Origin: Monodelphis domestica
Taxonomy: Eukaryota; Chordata; Mammalia; Didelphimorphia; Didelphidae
Length of the DNA stretch: 64,000 nt
Direction of reading: 5' to 3'
NCBI RefSeq assembly: GCF_027887165.1
Contig: NC_077227.1
Coordinates: 64,490,607 to 64,554,606, forward strand
Part shown: positions 34,525 through 46,034 of the stretch, piece after piece
Layout of the letters: each line of letters begins with the position of its first letter
How positions within the stretch are numbered: the first letter of the stretch is position 1
Notes under the pieces: generated by a model
Told to the model about the DNA's origin: nothing
What the model saw: only the letters and a program-made list of their open reading frames with translations
Database searches by the model: none
Translations under genes and position numbers: made by a program

Positions 34525-34770
34525 CAGGTAGATGGTACAGTGGATAAAGCCCTGAGCTTGCAGTCAGAAAGACCTAAGATCAACTCCAGCCTCAGATACT
34601 TACAATCTGTGACCCAGGACAAGTCACAACCCTCTTTGCCCCAGTTTCCTCGTCTGTAAAATGAGCTGGAAAAGGAAACAGCAAACTACTCCTGTATTTT
34701 TGCCAATAAATCTCAAATGAGGTCATGAAGAGTCAGACACAACTGAAACAACTGAACAACAACAAAAAAT
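34525..34770 (+). mobile_element. CORE-SINE
   Basis: GGCAGGTAGATGGTACAGTGGA head, CCTCAGTTTCCTCGTCTGTAAA-type core, AGGTCATGAAGAGTCAGACAC and an (AAC)n tail. Confidence 0.75.
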
Positions 34771-35019
34771 ATCTCCAGTTTTGGGGGGACTTTTGTATCA
34801 CTTATTTTCACTATGCATGCCAATTTATTAACTATTTGCTGCTAATTAAGTCAGGCTGACTAACTGATAACAACTGAGAATCAGTGGGGAAAGGTGCTTT
34901 GGTATGAATTCATGAGCTATGTCATGAGAAAAACCCATCAGGCTCCTCCAAAAAATCTGAGGGGAGAAATAGTAATCATCATCTGGGGACCCCTGAAAGA
35001 AGACACTCCTTCTGACAGT

Positions 35020-35345
35020 ATTTTCACTCCTTGTCCCCCATGCCTAGAAAGCTGATTTTTATCTCTACCTCCTGGCTTCCTTCAAGTGCTAGCTAAAGTC
35101 CCACCTTCTAGAAGAAAACTTTCCTGATCCCTCCTAATTCTAGTGTCATCTCTCTGTTGACTATTTCCTGTTTCTCCTATATGTAGCATGTTTGCATGTA
35201 GTTGTTTGCATTTTATCTCCTCTCAGGAAACTGTGAGTTCCTTGAGATCAAGGTCTATTTTTTTTCCATTGCTTTGCAAACCCAGTGCTTAGCACAGTGC
35301 ATGGCACTGAGTAGGTGTTTATACTAATGTTTGTTGACTGAGGGA
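35020..35345 (+). mobile_element. L2 3' end
   Basis: CCTGGCTTCCTTCAAG...CTTTCCTGATCC...GTGCTTAGCACAGTGCATGGCAC...GTTTGTTGACTGA. Ancient. Confidence 0.65.
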
Positions 35346-35920
35346 CTCAACTTACCTATGCAATGGAACCACAGAACATATGCTGACTTAAAATATTTTT
35401 ACGAGGAAGATATTGTGAACTACATTTTTCAGTTAATAGTAATAAAACAAATAACACATATAGTGCCTTGAGATTTGCAAAAATCATTAGAGTTGTCATT
35501 TCATTTGAACTTCATAATACTTCTATGAAGTAGATACTATTATTATCTCAGTTTTAGAGATGAGGAAACTGAATTTCAATGAAAAAGGTTGAAAGACTTG
35601 CCCAAGGTCACACATTAGATGTCAGAACTAGTATTTGAATCCAACTCTCTTTTGACTTTCTTTCTAACACTTTTCCAACTCTACCAGGTTGCCAAGGAAA
35701 GGGGACTATTTAAAAGTAGAGAGGAAAATCTGACCTCAAACACTTACTAGGTGTTTGGCCATGAGCAAGTCACTTAACCCCACATGCCTAGCTCTTGTCC
35801 TACTGTGTTAGAATTATGAAGACAAAAAGCAAATTTAAAAAAAGATAGTAGTAAGGAGCACTAGCATTCAGAAGTGGTAAACTGAGGAAGTATTGAGCTA
35901 GTTTGATATTTTATACAAAA
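35345..35920. other. Intergenic sequence with a CORE/MIR-like piece
   Basis: Contains TTAGAGATGAGGAAACTGAA and CAAGGTCACACATTAG near 35550-35640. Otherwise unrecognised. Confidence 0.45.
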
Positions 35921-37210
35921 CCCACAGGGCACGAGTGCTTCAAAAATGTTATGTATAGAGATAGATATGAAGATGGGATCAGAAGGGAAGACGACCATTA
36001 GGTTTTGGTCTCATATACAGAGAGGAAAAAATAAAAGACTGAAAGATCTCTGACTTCATATGGTATTTATTGGACCAAATAATTTAGGTCTAGAAAGGCC
36101 CTCCAAGATCATTTCCAACACTCATTTCAGAAATGAGGAAACTGAACTTCAGAGAGATGCATGTAAATATCCAAGATCATGGAGATATAAAGAGAAGGAG
36201 ATAAGATTTCAATTTCTGATGCTAAATCTATTACTAGGTATATTGTATCAGGCCTGTGCAACTCACCTGGAACCTGTTCACTTTGTTAGATAACTTCTTT
36301 TATCTCTTGCTTCCTCCATTAGACTTCTGGAGGGTAAGACTATGTCTTCTCCCTTTCTTGGATTTTCCATAGAGCTCCTATTCTACTACTCTCCTCTCTA
36401 TTCTAGAGAAGAGAACAGGAGCTCAGAGAATATTGTGGAATCAATGAAAGAGAGAATAGAGAAAAAGAAAAAGAAAATTCTTATTAAATATTTCATTATT
36501 TGATTTCTCAATAACAGGTTTCAAGAGAAATAAATAGAAAAAGTATGTTAGGCAAGGGGGCCTGAGAGAATATTTGTTCTAGCCAAAAATTGCCAGATTT
36601 CCCACAAGTCTTAGTAAACAGAGAGGTGGGTACTAAGTTCAGCTATGGATTGAGTACAAGGACAGAAGTCTAACCTTAATCAGATTGAAATGGGCAGAGG
36701 CGCTTAAGCATGTCCTGCTGAATCTAGTCTCCAACTTCAACCTTTGAAATCACAGAGAGGTAGGGAATACAGCAGGAAACTTTAACCTATGTTCTATAGA
36801 AAAAAGTCCCAAGTGCTTGCGATCTTGGAGTGAGGTGGGTAGAAAATTACATCTTTGTTTTTTACTAACACTATCTGAAATTTGATATTTCTTTCAATTA
36901 TTTAAAAACATCATCATCAGAGAATCAAATTCACCCAATTGCCAAAAATGTCCATGATATCCCCCCCCAAAAAAAGAATAAGAACCCCTGGATTATAGTA
37001 CAGATTCATTTGTTATCTCTTCTTTCTATTTCCATCTTCTTCAACTGGAATATTGACTTCACTCCTTAACATGAATCAGAATGTGGGAATCCCCAAAAGC
37101 TTCTCTTCCCTGAGTAGGTCTCTCTGTGACAGGTATTTCTCATCCACGACCCTTTCTTGAATGACATTTCCTGATCATGCATCCATTGGGATGTTGAGAT
37201 TAGGTCTATA
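35920..37210 (+). repeat. Conserved upstream block of gene B (duplicate of 13.2-14.45 kb)
   Basis: Collinear with the block upstream of gene A and directly adjoining the gene B TATA-like box. It holds the empty insertion site (GTCTATACCATC) matching the LTR insertion in gene A. Probable native promoter region; no coding feature seen. Confidence 0.8.
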
Positions 37211-37224
37211 CCATCAAGGGAGAG

Positions 37225-37234
37225 GATAAATAAA
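37225..37234 (+). promoter_or_regulatory. Candidate TATA-like box of gene B
   Basis: GATAAATAAA 67-76 bases before the gene B start codon, identical to the element in front of gene A. Upstream sequence continues into the conserved block shared with 13.2-14.45 kb. Confidence 0.4.
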
Positions 37235-37300
37235 AATTGTTTTCACCCAAGAGCCACCTGTGGATGATTCTCCTCAATATTTCCCAGGTCTGGGGTCCAA

Positions 37301-37499
37301 ATGATGGTTCTCCTGCCCCTGCTCAGTCTCTTGCTCCTAGAGTGGGCACTCATTGGATCTTGCTCAGAGACAGGGGAAAATGAAGAGCAGCCATTTACTT
37401 ATTCAGCCACTCATTGTCATGGTCCTTGGATCACTGGACTGCCTGGGAGAGATGGACGAGATGGGAAAGCAGGGTCTAAAGGAGAAAAGGGAGACCCAG
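37301..37499 (+). CDS. SFTPA-like: Gene B exon 1: signal peptide, N-terminal Cys segment, seven collagen triplets
   Basis: Starts at a double ATG; the donor is CCAG followed by GTATGT at 37500, phase 1. It encodes the same signal peptide as gene A, then [20 protein letters not shown] with Cys39 and the stalk start [30 protein letters not shown] is a string shared with SP-A, and KGEKG(D/E)PG is typical of MBL. Confidence 0.92.
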
Positions 37500-39179
37500 G
37501 TATGTAAAATCATCCAATTTTAGGTAAGAGCAAAAGTGTAAGATCAGAGTGTTAGTCATTGATCTTATGGATCATATCCTCAAATCTCCCCATTTTACAA
37601 AGAAAGAAAATAAAAATCCAGAAAAGGGGATTGATTTATGCAAAATATAAAACAAACTTAGAACTAGAATTGGAATCCAAACCTCTAGACTCCTTTGTTA
37701 AGTGTCTCTTGTATCACATGGTATTACATCTTTATATTTTCCCTGAAGGACTTTCAATCCAAGGTCTTAGTCATTCCAGGAAACCTACTGACCCCAGGGA
37801 CTTGATTCTAGTGACATAATCTGCCAATAGCAGATGGTTCAGTGGTCAAAGTGTCAATGATTTTTTTCCCAGAATCTTCCAATAACTCTTTTAAGGAAAT
37901 CTTATGAAACTTCCCATTGAGTGTTAAATTTAATTGCCTTCAGGGTCTCCACTTTATGTGATTTCTGGATTCCCATGTCCTCATAAGGACCACATATAAC
38001 AAGATCAAGATGAAAGATCAGATGTTGAAGTGTACAGTTTTTTTTCCCTTTACATTTTTAAAATAAATAAATAAATAAATGTGTTTTTTTTTGTAAGTGA
38101 AGGGCTATATAATGTATATACATACATATAATTATTTATGTTAAAATCATTCAAATTAAATAGGTGAAGGACTCAGAGGACTCCAAGGAAATCCAGGGAA
38201 GGTGGGGCCTCCAGGAAACCCAGGAATACAAGGACCTCCAGGAATCAAGGGTATGAAAGGAGAACCAGGTGGTAAGAACTTCTATGCTTTCTGCCTTAAT
38301 GAGGTGTATAGGGTGAGGGAGAGAGAGAGTTATCACCAAGTCAAAAGGAGGGTGAAGAGGAAATAGGAAGTAACTCTCAAACTGTATCTATCTTCAGGCT
38401 ACTCTAAAATGATTTCCTTATAATCTGGGTGGAAGAAAGTCAAACTGCTACAAAATAAATATGTAATGCCCAGAGCCAGGGCAGGGGTGATCCCTAAAAA
38501 AAAGTACCCTGGAGTGGGGGTAGGGAATCCCTCAGTGACAAGTCCCTTTTTTAAAAATAAAAAACCCTTACCTTCCATCTTAGAATCAATACTGTGTATT
38601 GTTTCCAAGGCAGAAGAGTAGAAAAGGCTAAGCAGTGTGTAATCAAAGTTAAATGTCACACAGTGAGGAGGTGTCTGAAGTTGGATAGGAAGCCAGGACA
38701 ACACATCTCTAGGGCTAGTTCTCAAACCACTGAACCACCTACCTGCCCCACCAAATAAATGTCTTTTAACCTTGGTTCAGCCCAGGTAGCCAGCAGTTCC
38801 CAAGCCAAAGTGCATTCTGGGACAATTGTTCCATCTCCCTGAGGCTAGTAACCACCAGTTGCTGTTCAAAGTGCCCTCAGACAAAATCAGGTTCATCTCA
38901 CCCATCCTCCTCCATACTCTGACATTTGGGTTTGAAACCTTTATGGGTCTTTATGGGTACCAGGTTCAAAACTAAAGGAAATAAGTTTATAGTAAGCATA
39001 ATCTTAAATATAGGAACAAATTGCTAGAACACTCTTTAACTAGTTTACCCTCACTTAGCATGCACTGAAGGAACAGGGTAACCAAAATTTCTGTTCCACA
39101 TTGGCTTCCCCTTTTGTTGGCCTCTTTCTGTGCCTTTGATAACTCTAACTCTCTCTGTCTCTCTGTCTCTGTGTCTGCC

Positions 39180-39216
<37 letters not shown>

Positions 39217-39217
39217 T

Positions 39218-39285
<68 letters not shown>

Positions 39286-42200
39286 ACAGAGAAAAACAGA
39301 AAGGAGAGCTAGGAAGTATTTTGAGGCCAGATTTGAACCTAGGAACTCCAGTCTCTTGCCCTGGCTCTCAAACCACTGACAATTCTAGAAGACTATTTTG
39401 ACCTTGTTGATACTGTGTCTACAGTAGACTAAGTGGAACCAATAATATACACAAACAGATTTCTTTCTCAAAGCAAGGTTGTCTGTTTATTGAACACAGA
39501 GGAATCAAGGTATTGATTACTTCAGGAAAACTTTAGCCCAAAGACAAATATGCAGTTTGACTACAGAGCTACATTGCATGCCAACCATTCAGAAAAGGCA
39601 TGCATAAAAGATGATTCATTCTTTTTCAATAATAACAGCTAACAGATTTAGAATTTGAACTCAAATTTTTTTATTTCAAATGGAGCTATTTTCCTACTCC
39701 ACAACATTGCCCACCCTAGATTTAGAGTTGGAAGGGACCTTATAGCGATCATCCAATTCAACTTATTCAATTTAAAGATAAAAATCTGAGGCCCATAAAG
39801 GGTTAATTACTTGCCCAAGATTGCACTTTACATAAGTTGATCCATTTACTCTTTGCAAAAACCTGTGAGATCCATGTTATTATCTCCATTTTATAGATAG
39901 AATAAGAGAGACTAAATGATTTGCCCAACATCATACAGCTAGAAGTGTATGAGGTAGGTTTTGAAATCAACCCTTCCCAACCCAGAATCCCATATTCTAT
40001 CCACTGTAATGCCTACCTCAAATTTCCAATATTTAATGTTTTTTTTTTCCCAACTCCTCACTTTCTCTCTCTCTCCACATATGTAACCAATTGCCAAATC
40101 TTGCCTTTACTATTTCCAAAATATCCTTCTCTCCTCCACCTTCTTCTCATTACTCACGTGACTACCATCCTACTTTAGGCTCTCTTCCTCTATCATCTGA
40201 ACTATCAAAGTAATCTCCTAATTGATCTCAAATCTGTCCTTTCTTCAATCCACTTCACACAACTACCAGTATGATTTTCTTAAAACACTATAGCATTCTC
40301 TTATTCAATGAACACTGGTGCTTCCTATTGCCCAATGACCAACTATAAACTCCTCTGTCTGGCATTTACAGGTCTTCCTTCATAATCTGATCTCAACCTG
40401 CTTTTCAAGATTTATGCATTTTAATCCCCTTCACGCATGCTATAATCTGGTCTCCCTGACGTTCCTCACACACAGCACTTTATCTCTATGCCTTTCCTCT
40501 CCCCATGCAGGAAAGGTGCCACCTTTCTACTTTTACCTTTTACAAACACTATTTTTCTTTAAAAATCAGCTCAAGCAAAATATTTTACATGAAGATCTCC
40601 CTAACATCACCTGTTCCTAGCAATTCCTCCCAAAATTCCATTTTATTCATTTTGTACATATTAGACACATTTGTTGGCATATAAGAGCTAATTAATAAAT
40701 GTTTCTTGATGGGTTGACTAAGCATTCATGAATGTTTTGTGTCTGACATATTGGCTTGAGTTGATTCTTTGCTTTATCACAGTGGCTCCAAAAAAAGCTT
40801 TTCTTCTTCCCAGAAATGTGTTCTTCTCCAACTAAGGAAATACATAATGTGACCTCAGATTTAGAAACTCGACTCCTGAAGGTGATAAAAGGTAAGTCTG
40901 TGGATTGTCTCAATTGAACAGGATTTTAGAATAGGTCATTTTGGGGCCTAGAGGGTTTCTGTTCCCAGAATGAGGATGGGATAAGGGCTCAATTGCCAAC
41001 CCCCTGGTTCTTAGATTTGAGTCTTGATGAGAGAATAAGAAGAAAGATAAACAAGGAAAATGGAAGGGGAAAGTGAGAAAAAGGAAGTAACTTTTGCCTC
41101 TTGTAATATTTCATTTTGATGAATGAAATAGCTTTTTTTTTAAAGAAAGTCTTTTGAGGAAAGGAGAAGATATCTAATTACTTCTTTTGAAAAAGACTTA
41201 AATAGATCATTAAACCAAATGTCAGATATTCCTTTTAACCTCCTAGATAATGGAAAGAACAAAGATCTTCCCTTTCCCTAATATTTATTTCTTTTTGTTT
41301 TTTATTTTAGAAACTCTTACATTCCATCTTAAAATTGATTCTAAATATTGGTTCCAAAGCAGAAGAATAAGGACTAGTCATATTAGGTGATTGGTCCAAG
41401 GGTCACATGGTTAGGAAGTGTTTGAGGTCAACCCAGGATCTCTCAACTCCAGACTGAACCATATAGTTATTTATATGATTTAATATTTCTTTAACATTTC
41501 AAAAATGGCAATGGAATATGAGGTTGGGCCAACCAGGATACTCCAGGGGATTATTGTGACTTACCCACTAAGCAAGACTTCTCAGTTCATCAAACCAGGT
41601 ATAATACTAATACTAGTAAAAATTTAAACAATGCCAAATTTTCTATTTTTTATTTATATTTTATATTATTTTTATAGTTTTGAAGGCAATTTGAAAGCAT
41701 TACTCCCTTTGTCCATCCAAAAATATCATGTGATATTTTTCACAGATAATTAAGTCTCAAAGAAATTCGATGATTTACAAATGGTCCAACAAATAATAAG
41801 TGTCAGAGGTGATACTTGAACTTAGGACTCACCTAGATTCAAGGACCAATGATCTTTCTATCACATAACACACATTGACAGTAATAAAGTATGATTAAAA
41901 AAAGACTAATCACAATAATTATAATAATTTATTTGAATTCTATCTCCTTTGTATGACCATCATTCATGCCTCTTCCATATTTAGCTAAACCCCAGCACTC
42001 TCACTGGACCTCTGCTCTTTTCTCTTTATTCTCCTTTTTGATGACCTTTTGTTCTCATGGGTCCTCATCATATGAGGCAAATGACTCCAAAATCAAAATA
42101 TCATTTTGATTGTGAGCATCAATCCCAAAACAACCCCTGCTGAATTCCTCACATTCAACATGCTCAACACAAAATTCATTATCTTCCTTGCTAAAGCACC

Positions 42201-44542
42201 AGCCACCTCTTCATAACCCAACTTCCAAACCTTGGAGTCAATCCTAACTCTATTCTCCCTAACTCTCATACCTATTTGGGTACCATGTCTTGTTGACTTT
42301 TCCTCCACAACATTTTCCCTTTCTCTCCACTCACATAGTCTTGCTCAGGCTCTCATGAGCACTCTTCTTGAACTATTGCAATAGCCTGTTGCTTGATCAC
42401 TCTGCCTTCAGTCTTTCTCATCTCCAATCTATTGCCCCCCTGATGACAAGGTTGTATTCCTAGAGCAAAGTTCTGACACTCCCTGACTCACAAAGAACCC
42501 ATAAATAAGACCACTATTTGACACTTAAGGTCCTTCATAACTAAACTCTAACCTCTCTTTCTAAGCTGATTGTACATTGTTCTCCACTCACAACTCCCTC
42601 ATCCAGGGCACTCTCCATGCCAGCTACGTTGGTTTATGTCATGTCCCTCAAATAGACCACAGAACTCCTATATCCTTGGCTTTTCATAGATTCTAATGCA
42701 CCCGACCCTCATCTCCAAATGCTCTCCTTCCTTTTTTCTGATATTTGAACACTGGCTCCCTTCAAAGCTCAGCTCCACTATCTCTTCCAAAAGGCTCTTC
42801 CAAATTCCCCAAAAGTGCATTGTATTTGTCATGTACAAATTTATATCTGTGTTTTCTGCCTTACCTTGACCAAATAGAATGTAGCTCACCAAAAATCATA
42901 TATATCTTTATATTCTCCAGGTCTAAAACATGAGGGGGTCAATAAGCTTTTGTTAAGTTAAACAAAATTTTATTAAGATTCTGGCATCATACTTGGTGCT
43001 CAGAATAGAAACACAGATATGAAATGCCTCTGCCCTCAAGGAGTTTACATTCTAATGGAAAGATGTGGCCCATACAGAGATAAGTATACACAGTGTCTCC
43101 AAAGAAAGTTCAATAGGGAAAGATTATTAACAACTGGGAAAACTAAGAACTTATTGAGAAGGTGGCATCTGAGTACGTTTGAAGGGAGGCCAAGGTGCTA
43201 TAAAGGCAAAGTCTATAAGAATGAGAGGTTACCTTCTATGTAAAGGAACATCCTCTGTGGGGAACAGTGAGTGGACCAGTATAGACTGGAAAGTACATGG
43301 AGGAAATTAATAAGAATAAGACTAGAATGGCAACAATAAGCATAATAAAGTCAGCCATAATGACAAGGTCAAGAACAATAACTGCCACAAAATACATTAA
43401 AGTCACTAAACTCTTCATATCCTTCTTTTGAACCTCATAACAGTCCTCTAGCATTCTTAGCTATTTCAGGTTGTAAACCACTGCAAATATTATCTCAATT
43501 TATCCTCGCCACAATTCCAGGAAGAAGAAACTATTATTATCACCATTTTACAGAAAAGGAAACTGAGGCAGGCAGCAGTTCAATAATTTGCTCAGGATGA
43601 CTAAGCTAGTAAGAGTCGGTAGCTGGATTCAAACTAAGCTGTTCCTGACTTTAGGTGGATCAAGCTATCCTAGCTGCCCCTTACTGACTTCCATTTTTCA
43701 TAGAAGGAAACTGAAAATGAGAGTAGTGAAGAGCCCTATTCATAGGATTACCAATTTGAAGAGTCCTTAGAGGTCATTGAATCCAATCCTCTTATTTTCC
43801 AGGTGAGGAAAAGGAAGCCCAGGGAAGTGAGGTAATATCCAAGGTCACATAGCTCAGAATGGTCATAGAGGTAGGACTGTCAGAAGTAGAATTTGAAGAC
43901 AGATTTTGCTGGTGGAGACTTTTCAATGGCAGACTGAGAATCTCATTTATCTATTTCAAGTGTGATATATGGAGACAGAGACATAGAAAGAATTAGTGAG
44001 GAAATGAAATGATAGAGACAGGAGAGAGAAAAACAGGAATAAAGGAAGGGTCTTCCTGAAAGAGAAATATTGATATGCTCAGATACACAGAAAGACAAGC
44101 TCAGAAAAGTTAGAAAAGTTAGACAGAAGGAAAACTGCACTAAATATGTTGTCTCTGATCTCCAGCCCTCACTTTATATGGAAGCATGGCTGAACTGGGA
44201 GGAAAGTTTTATGTCACCACTGGCCAGTCTTCTGATTTCTTCACGATTAATAAAACTTGCCATGAGATGGGAGGCATCGTTGCCACTCCAAGGAATAAAG
44301 AGGAGAATGCAGCCATCATGAAGCTGGTGGTGAGACACAACACATATGCCTTCCTTGGCCTAAGAGAGGGAATACAACCAGGGAAATTCTATTATGTGGA
44401 TGGATCCCCTGTAAACTACACCAACTGGTATTATGGGACGCCAGATGGGCAAGGACAAGAAAATTGCGTGGAAATGTACACAGATGGTACATGGAATGAT
44501 AAATACTGTTATAAGCACCGCCTGGGTATCTGTGAGTTCTGA
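37301..44542 (+). CDS. SFTPA-like: Collectin gene B: SP-A-like C-type lectin with MBL-like collagen stalk (4 coding exons)
   Basis: Paralogue of gene A, 253 aa from exons 37301-37499, 38164-38271, 40814-40891 and 44166-44542. All junctions are GT/AG and phase 1. Order: signal peptide, N-terminal segment with Cys39, regular collagen stalk (46-102) with one short interruption (GDPGEGLRG, the position and form of the MBL interruption GEPGQGLRG), neck (103-128, with Cys105), CRD (129-253). CRD cysteines are 160, 229, 243 and 251; N-X-T sites are at 114, 157 and 212. The EPN-type position reads TPD (220-222). Of the two copies this looks more ancestral: unbroken glycine repeat, N-terminal Cys for interchain disulfides, and the NYT sequon seen in mammalian SP-A. 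Its role is presumably calcium-dependent innate recognition; the changed motif makes the ligand uncertain. Confidence 0.92.
38164..38271 (+). CDS. SFTPA-like: Gene B exon 2: collagen stalk
   Basis: 108 bases, acceptor AAATAG and donor GTAAGA, phase 1 to 1. It encodes [20 protein letters not shown] and then [16 protein letters not shown], a clean Gly-X-Y run after a two-residue slip. The exon is strikingly like the MBL second coding exon ([20 protein letters not shown]), more than like the longer SP-A collagen region. Confidence 0.9.
38549..38743 (-). mobile_element. tRNA-derived SINE in gene B intron 2
   Basis: AACCCTTACCTTCCATCTTAG tail, CCAAGGCAGAAGAGTAG body, CCACCTACCTGCCCC head. Diverged; not present at the same place in gene A. 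Confidence 0.85.
39177..39283. repeat. (TCTG)n then (CT)n microsatellite in gene B intron 2
   Basis: About 40 bases of TCTG repeats followed by about 63 bases of CT. Pyrimidine-rich on the + strand, mirrored by a purine array in the same intron of gene A but at a different site. Confidence 0.95.
40130..40710 (+). mobile_element. L2 3' end in gene B intron 2
   Basis: TTCCTATTGCCC, AAACTCCTCTGTCTGGCATTT, ending AATAAATGTTTCTTGATGGG. Orthologous to 22085-22480. Confidence 0.65.
40814..40891 (+). CDS. SFTPA-like: Gene B exon 3: coiled-coil neck
   Basis: 78 bases, acceptor CTTCTTCCCAG and donor GTAAGT, phase 1 to 1. It encodes residues 103-128 ([20 protein letters not shown], then LLKVIK). It carries Cys105, absent from copy A, and an N-V-T sequon at 114. 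Hydrophobic spacing is compatible with a trimeric neck, though the first third with Pro108 is less helical than in A. Confidence 0.85.
41300..41460 (-). mobile_element. Diverged tRNA-derived SINE in gene B intron 3
   Basis: TCTTACATTCCATCTTAAAAT, TGGTTCCAAAGCAGAAGAAT and CAAGGGTCACATGG. The head is lost. Confidence 0.7.
41940..43245 (+). mobile_element. L2 and other old repeat sequence in gene B intron 3
   Basis: Contains L2-like GCTCAGCTCCACTATCTCTTCC and CCTCAAGGAGTTTACATTCTAATG. Together with flanking sequence it makes this intron 2.3 kb longer than in gene A. Confidence 0.5.
44166..44542 (+). CDS. SFTPA-like: Gene B exon 4: C-type lectin domain and stop
   Basis: Acceptor CTGATCTCCAG (ends 44165), stop TGA 44540-44542. 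The CRD has SP-A hallmarks ([25 protein letters not shown]), four cysteines and WND. TPD replaces the EPN-type motif. By hand comparison it is about 80% identical in protein to the gene A CRD, with one extra residue (Q199). Confidence 0.93.
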
Positions 44543-44896
44543 GTCCTCACCAGGGCTGGCCTGTCTGGGCAAAGGGTGAATGACCCACTGGTGAGCTCAG
44601 TGAATCATTTTGTTCAAGACTTGGTGGCCCAAAGGGGTTAAAATCCTCTGCCTCTCAGATAGGAGTCTTTGAAGAAGATGTTTTATTAATGAATTCTATT
44701 TGTAGCCCATTAAATAAGACACAAATTAATTGTTTGCCCTGCCAGGAATGCCTATCTTTTTCTACATTTTTTCTCTCTCTAATCAAATCCCACTCAGTCT
44801 TCAAGTCCTTGTTGATGTGCTACCTTTCATTTCTCCTATGTGGCCATACCTGACTGTCATTCTATAGTGAACTCCACTTTGAAGCCTGTATTAGTT

Positions 44897-45108
44897 TGTT
44901 GTTGTTGTTGTTTTTAATCCTTACCTTCCATTTTAGAATTAATACCGTGTATTGGTTCCAAGGCAGAAGAGCGATAAGGGCTAGGCAGTGGAGGTTAAGT
45001 GATTTCCCCAGGGTCACACAGCTGGGAAGTGTCTGAGGCCAAATTTGAACCTAGGACCTCCCATCTCTAGGCCTGGCTCTTAATCTACTGACCCACCTAG
45101 CTGCCCCC
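44897..45108 (-). mobile_element. tRNA-derived SINE downstream of gene B
   Basis: Full element from a TTG/T-rich tail to head CCACCTAGCTGCCCCC. AAGCCT(G/A)TATTAGTTT flanks it. Absent after gene A. Confidence 0.92.
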
Positions 45109-45299
45109 AAGCCTATATTAGTTTAAAACACCCAAATGAACACCACTTATTGTCTGCTTAAGTTACTTAATTTTTCAAGTGGGCATATCCATCTTCCCAA
45201 CTTGAGTTTAAATTCCTGAAGAGCTAGGAATGTATTTTGCCTTCCTTATTCTCCATAATACCTAAGAGAGGGCTTAGCAAACAGACGATAGTCATATGA

Positions 45300-46034
45300 A
45301 AAAAATGTTCCAAATCATTGTTGACTAGAAAAAAAAAACAAATCAATAAACTCTGAGATATCATCCAACACCTATTAGATTGACTAAAATGATAAGAGAG
45401 CAAAATGACAAATGTTGGAAGGTATGTGGGAAAAAGGGGATACTAATACACTGTTGGTGAAACTATGAACTAAACCAACCATTTTGGAGAACAATCTGGA
45501 ATAATACCCAAAGACATAAAACTGTATCTTTACTTTTATTGCCAACAATACACTAATAGTTTTATTTCCTATTGTGATCAGGGAAAAAGGAAAAGAACCT
45601 ATCTGTTCTAAAAATATTTAGAGCACCTATGTAATGGCAAAGACATGGAAATGATTGGGGTACCCACAAACTGGGGAATAGCTAAACAAGTTGTAGCATC
45701 TGATTTTGATGGATGTGATGGAATGCTATTATTACACCCTAAGAAATGACAAACAGAATTATTTTTTAAAACATGGAAAAACCTACATGAAATTATGAAG
45801 AGGTATGACCAAAAGAACACTATACACAGCAACAGAAATATTATTTGAATACTGACTTGTGTACATCCACTTTCAGAGAAAGAACAGATAAATAGAAATA
45901 AGCAAGACATAGTTTTATATACGCATCTATGGTTTTGTCAAATGATGCCTTTTCTAGTGCAGAGAGAGGGGAGGGACAGAGGGAATTACCTGGGAACTTT
46001 AATGTAAGAGATGAATAAATAAATATTTATTTTT
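45300..46034 (+). mobile_element. L1 3' region
   Basis: ACTGTTGGTGAAACTATGAAC, CAACCATTTTGGAGAACAATC and AACTGGGGAATAGCTAAACAAG are L1 ORF2 3' motifs, degraded. It separates gene B from F3. Confidence 0.7.

Noticed and set aside
39114-39401. 95-codon Ser/Leu-rich frame
   Set aside because: Translation of TCTG and CT microsatellites in gene B intron 2.
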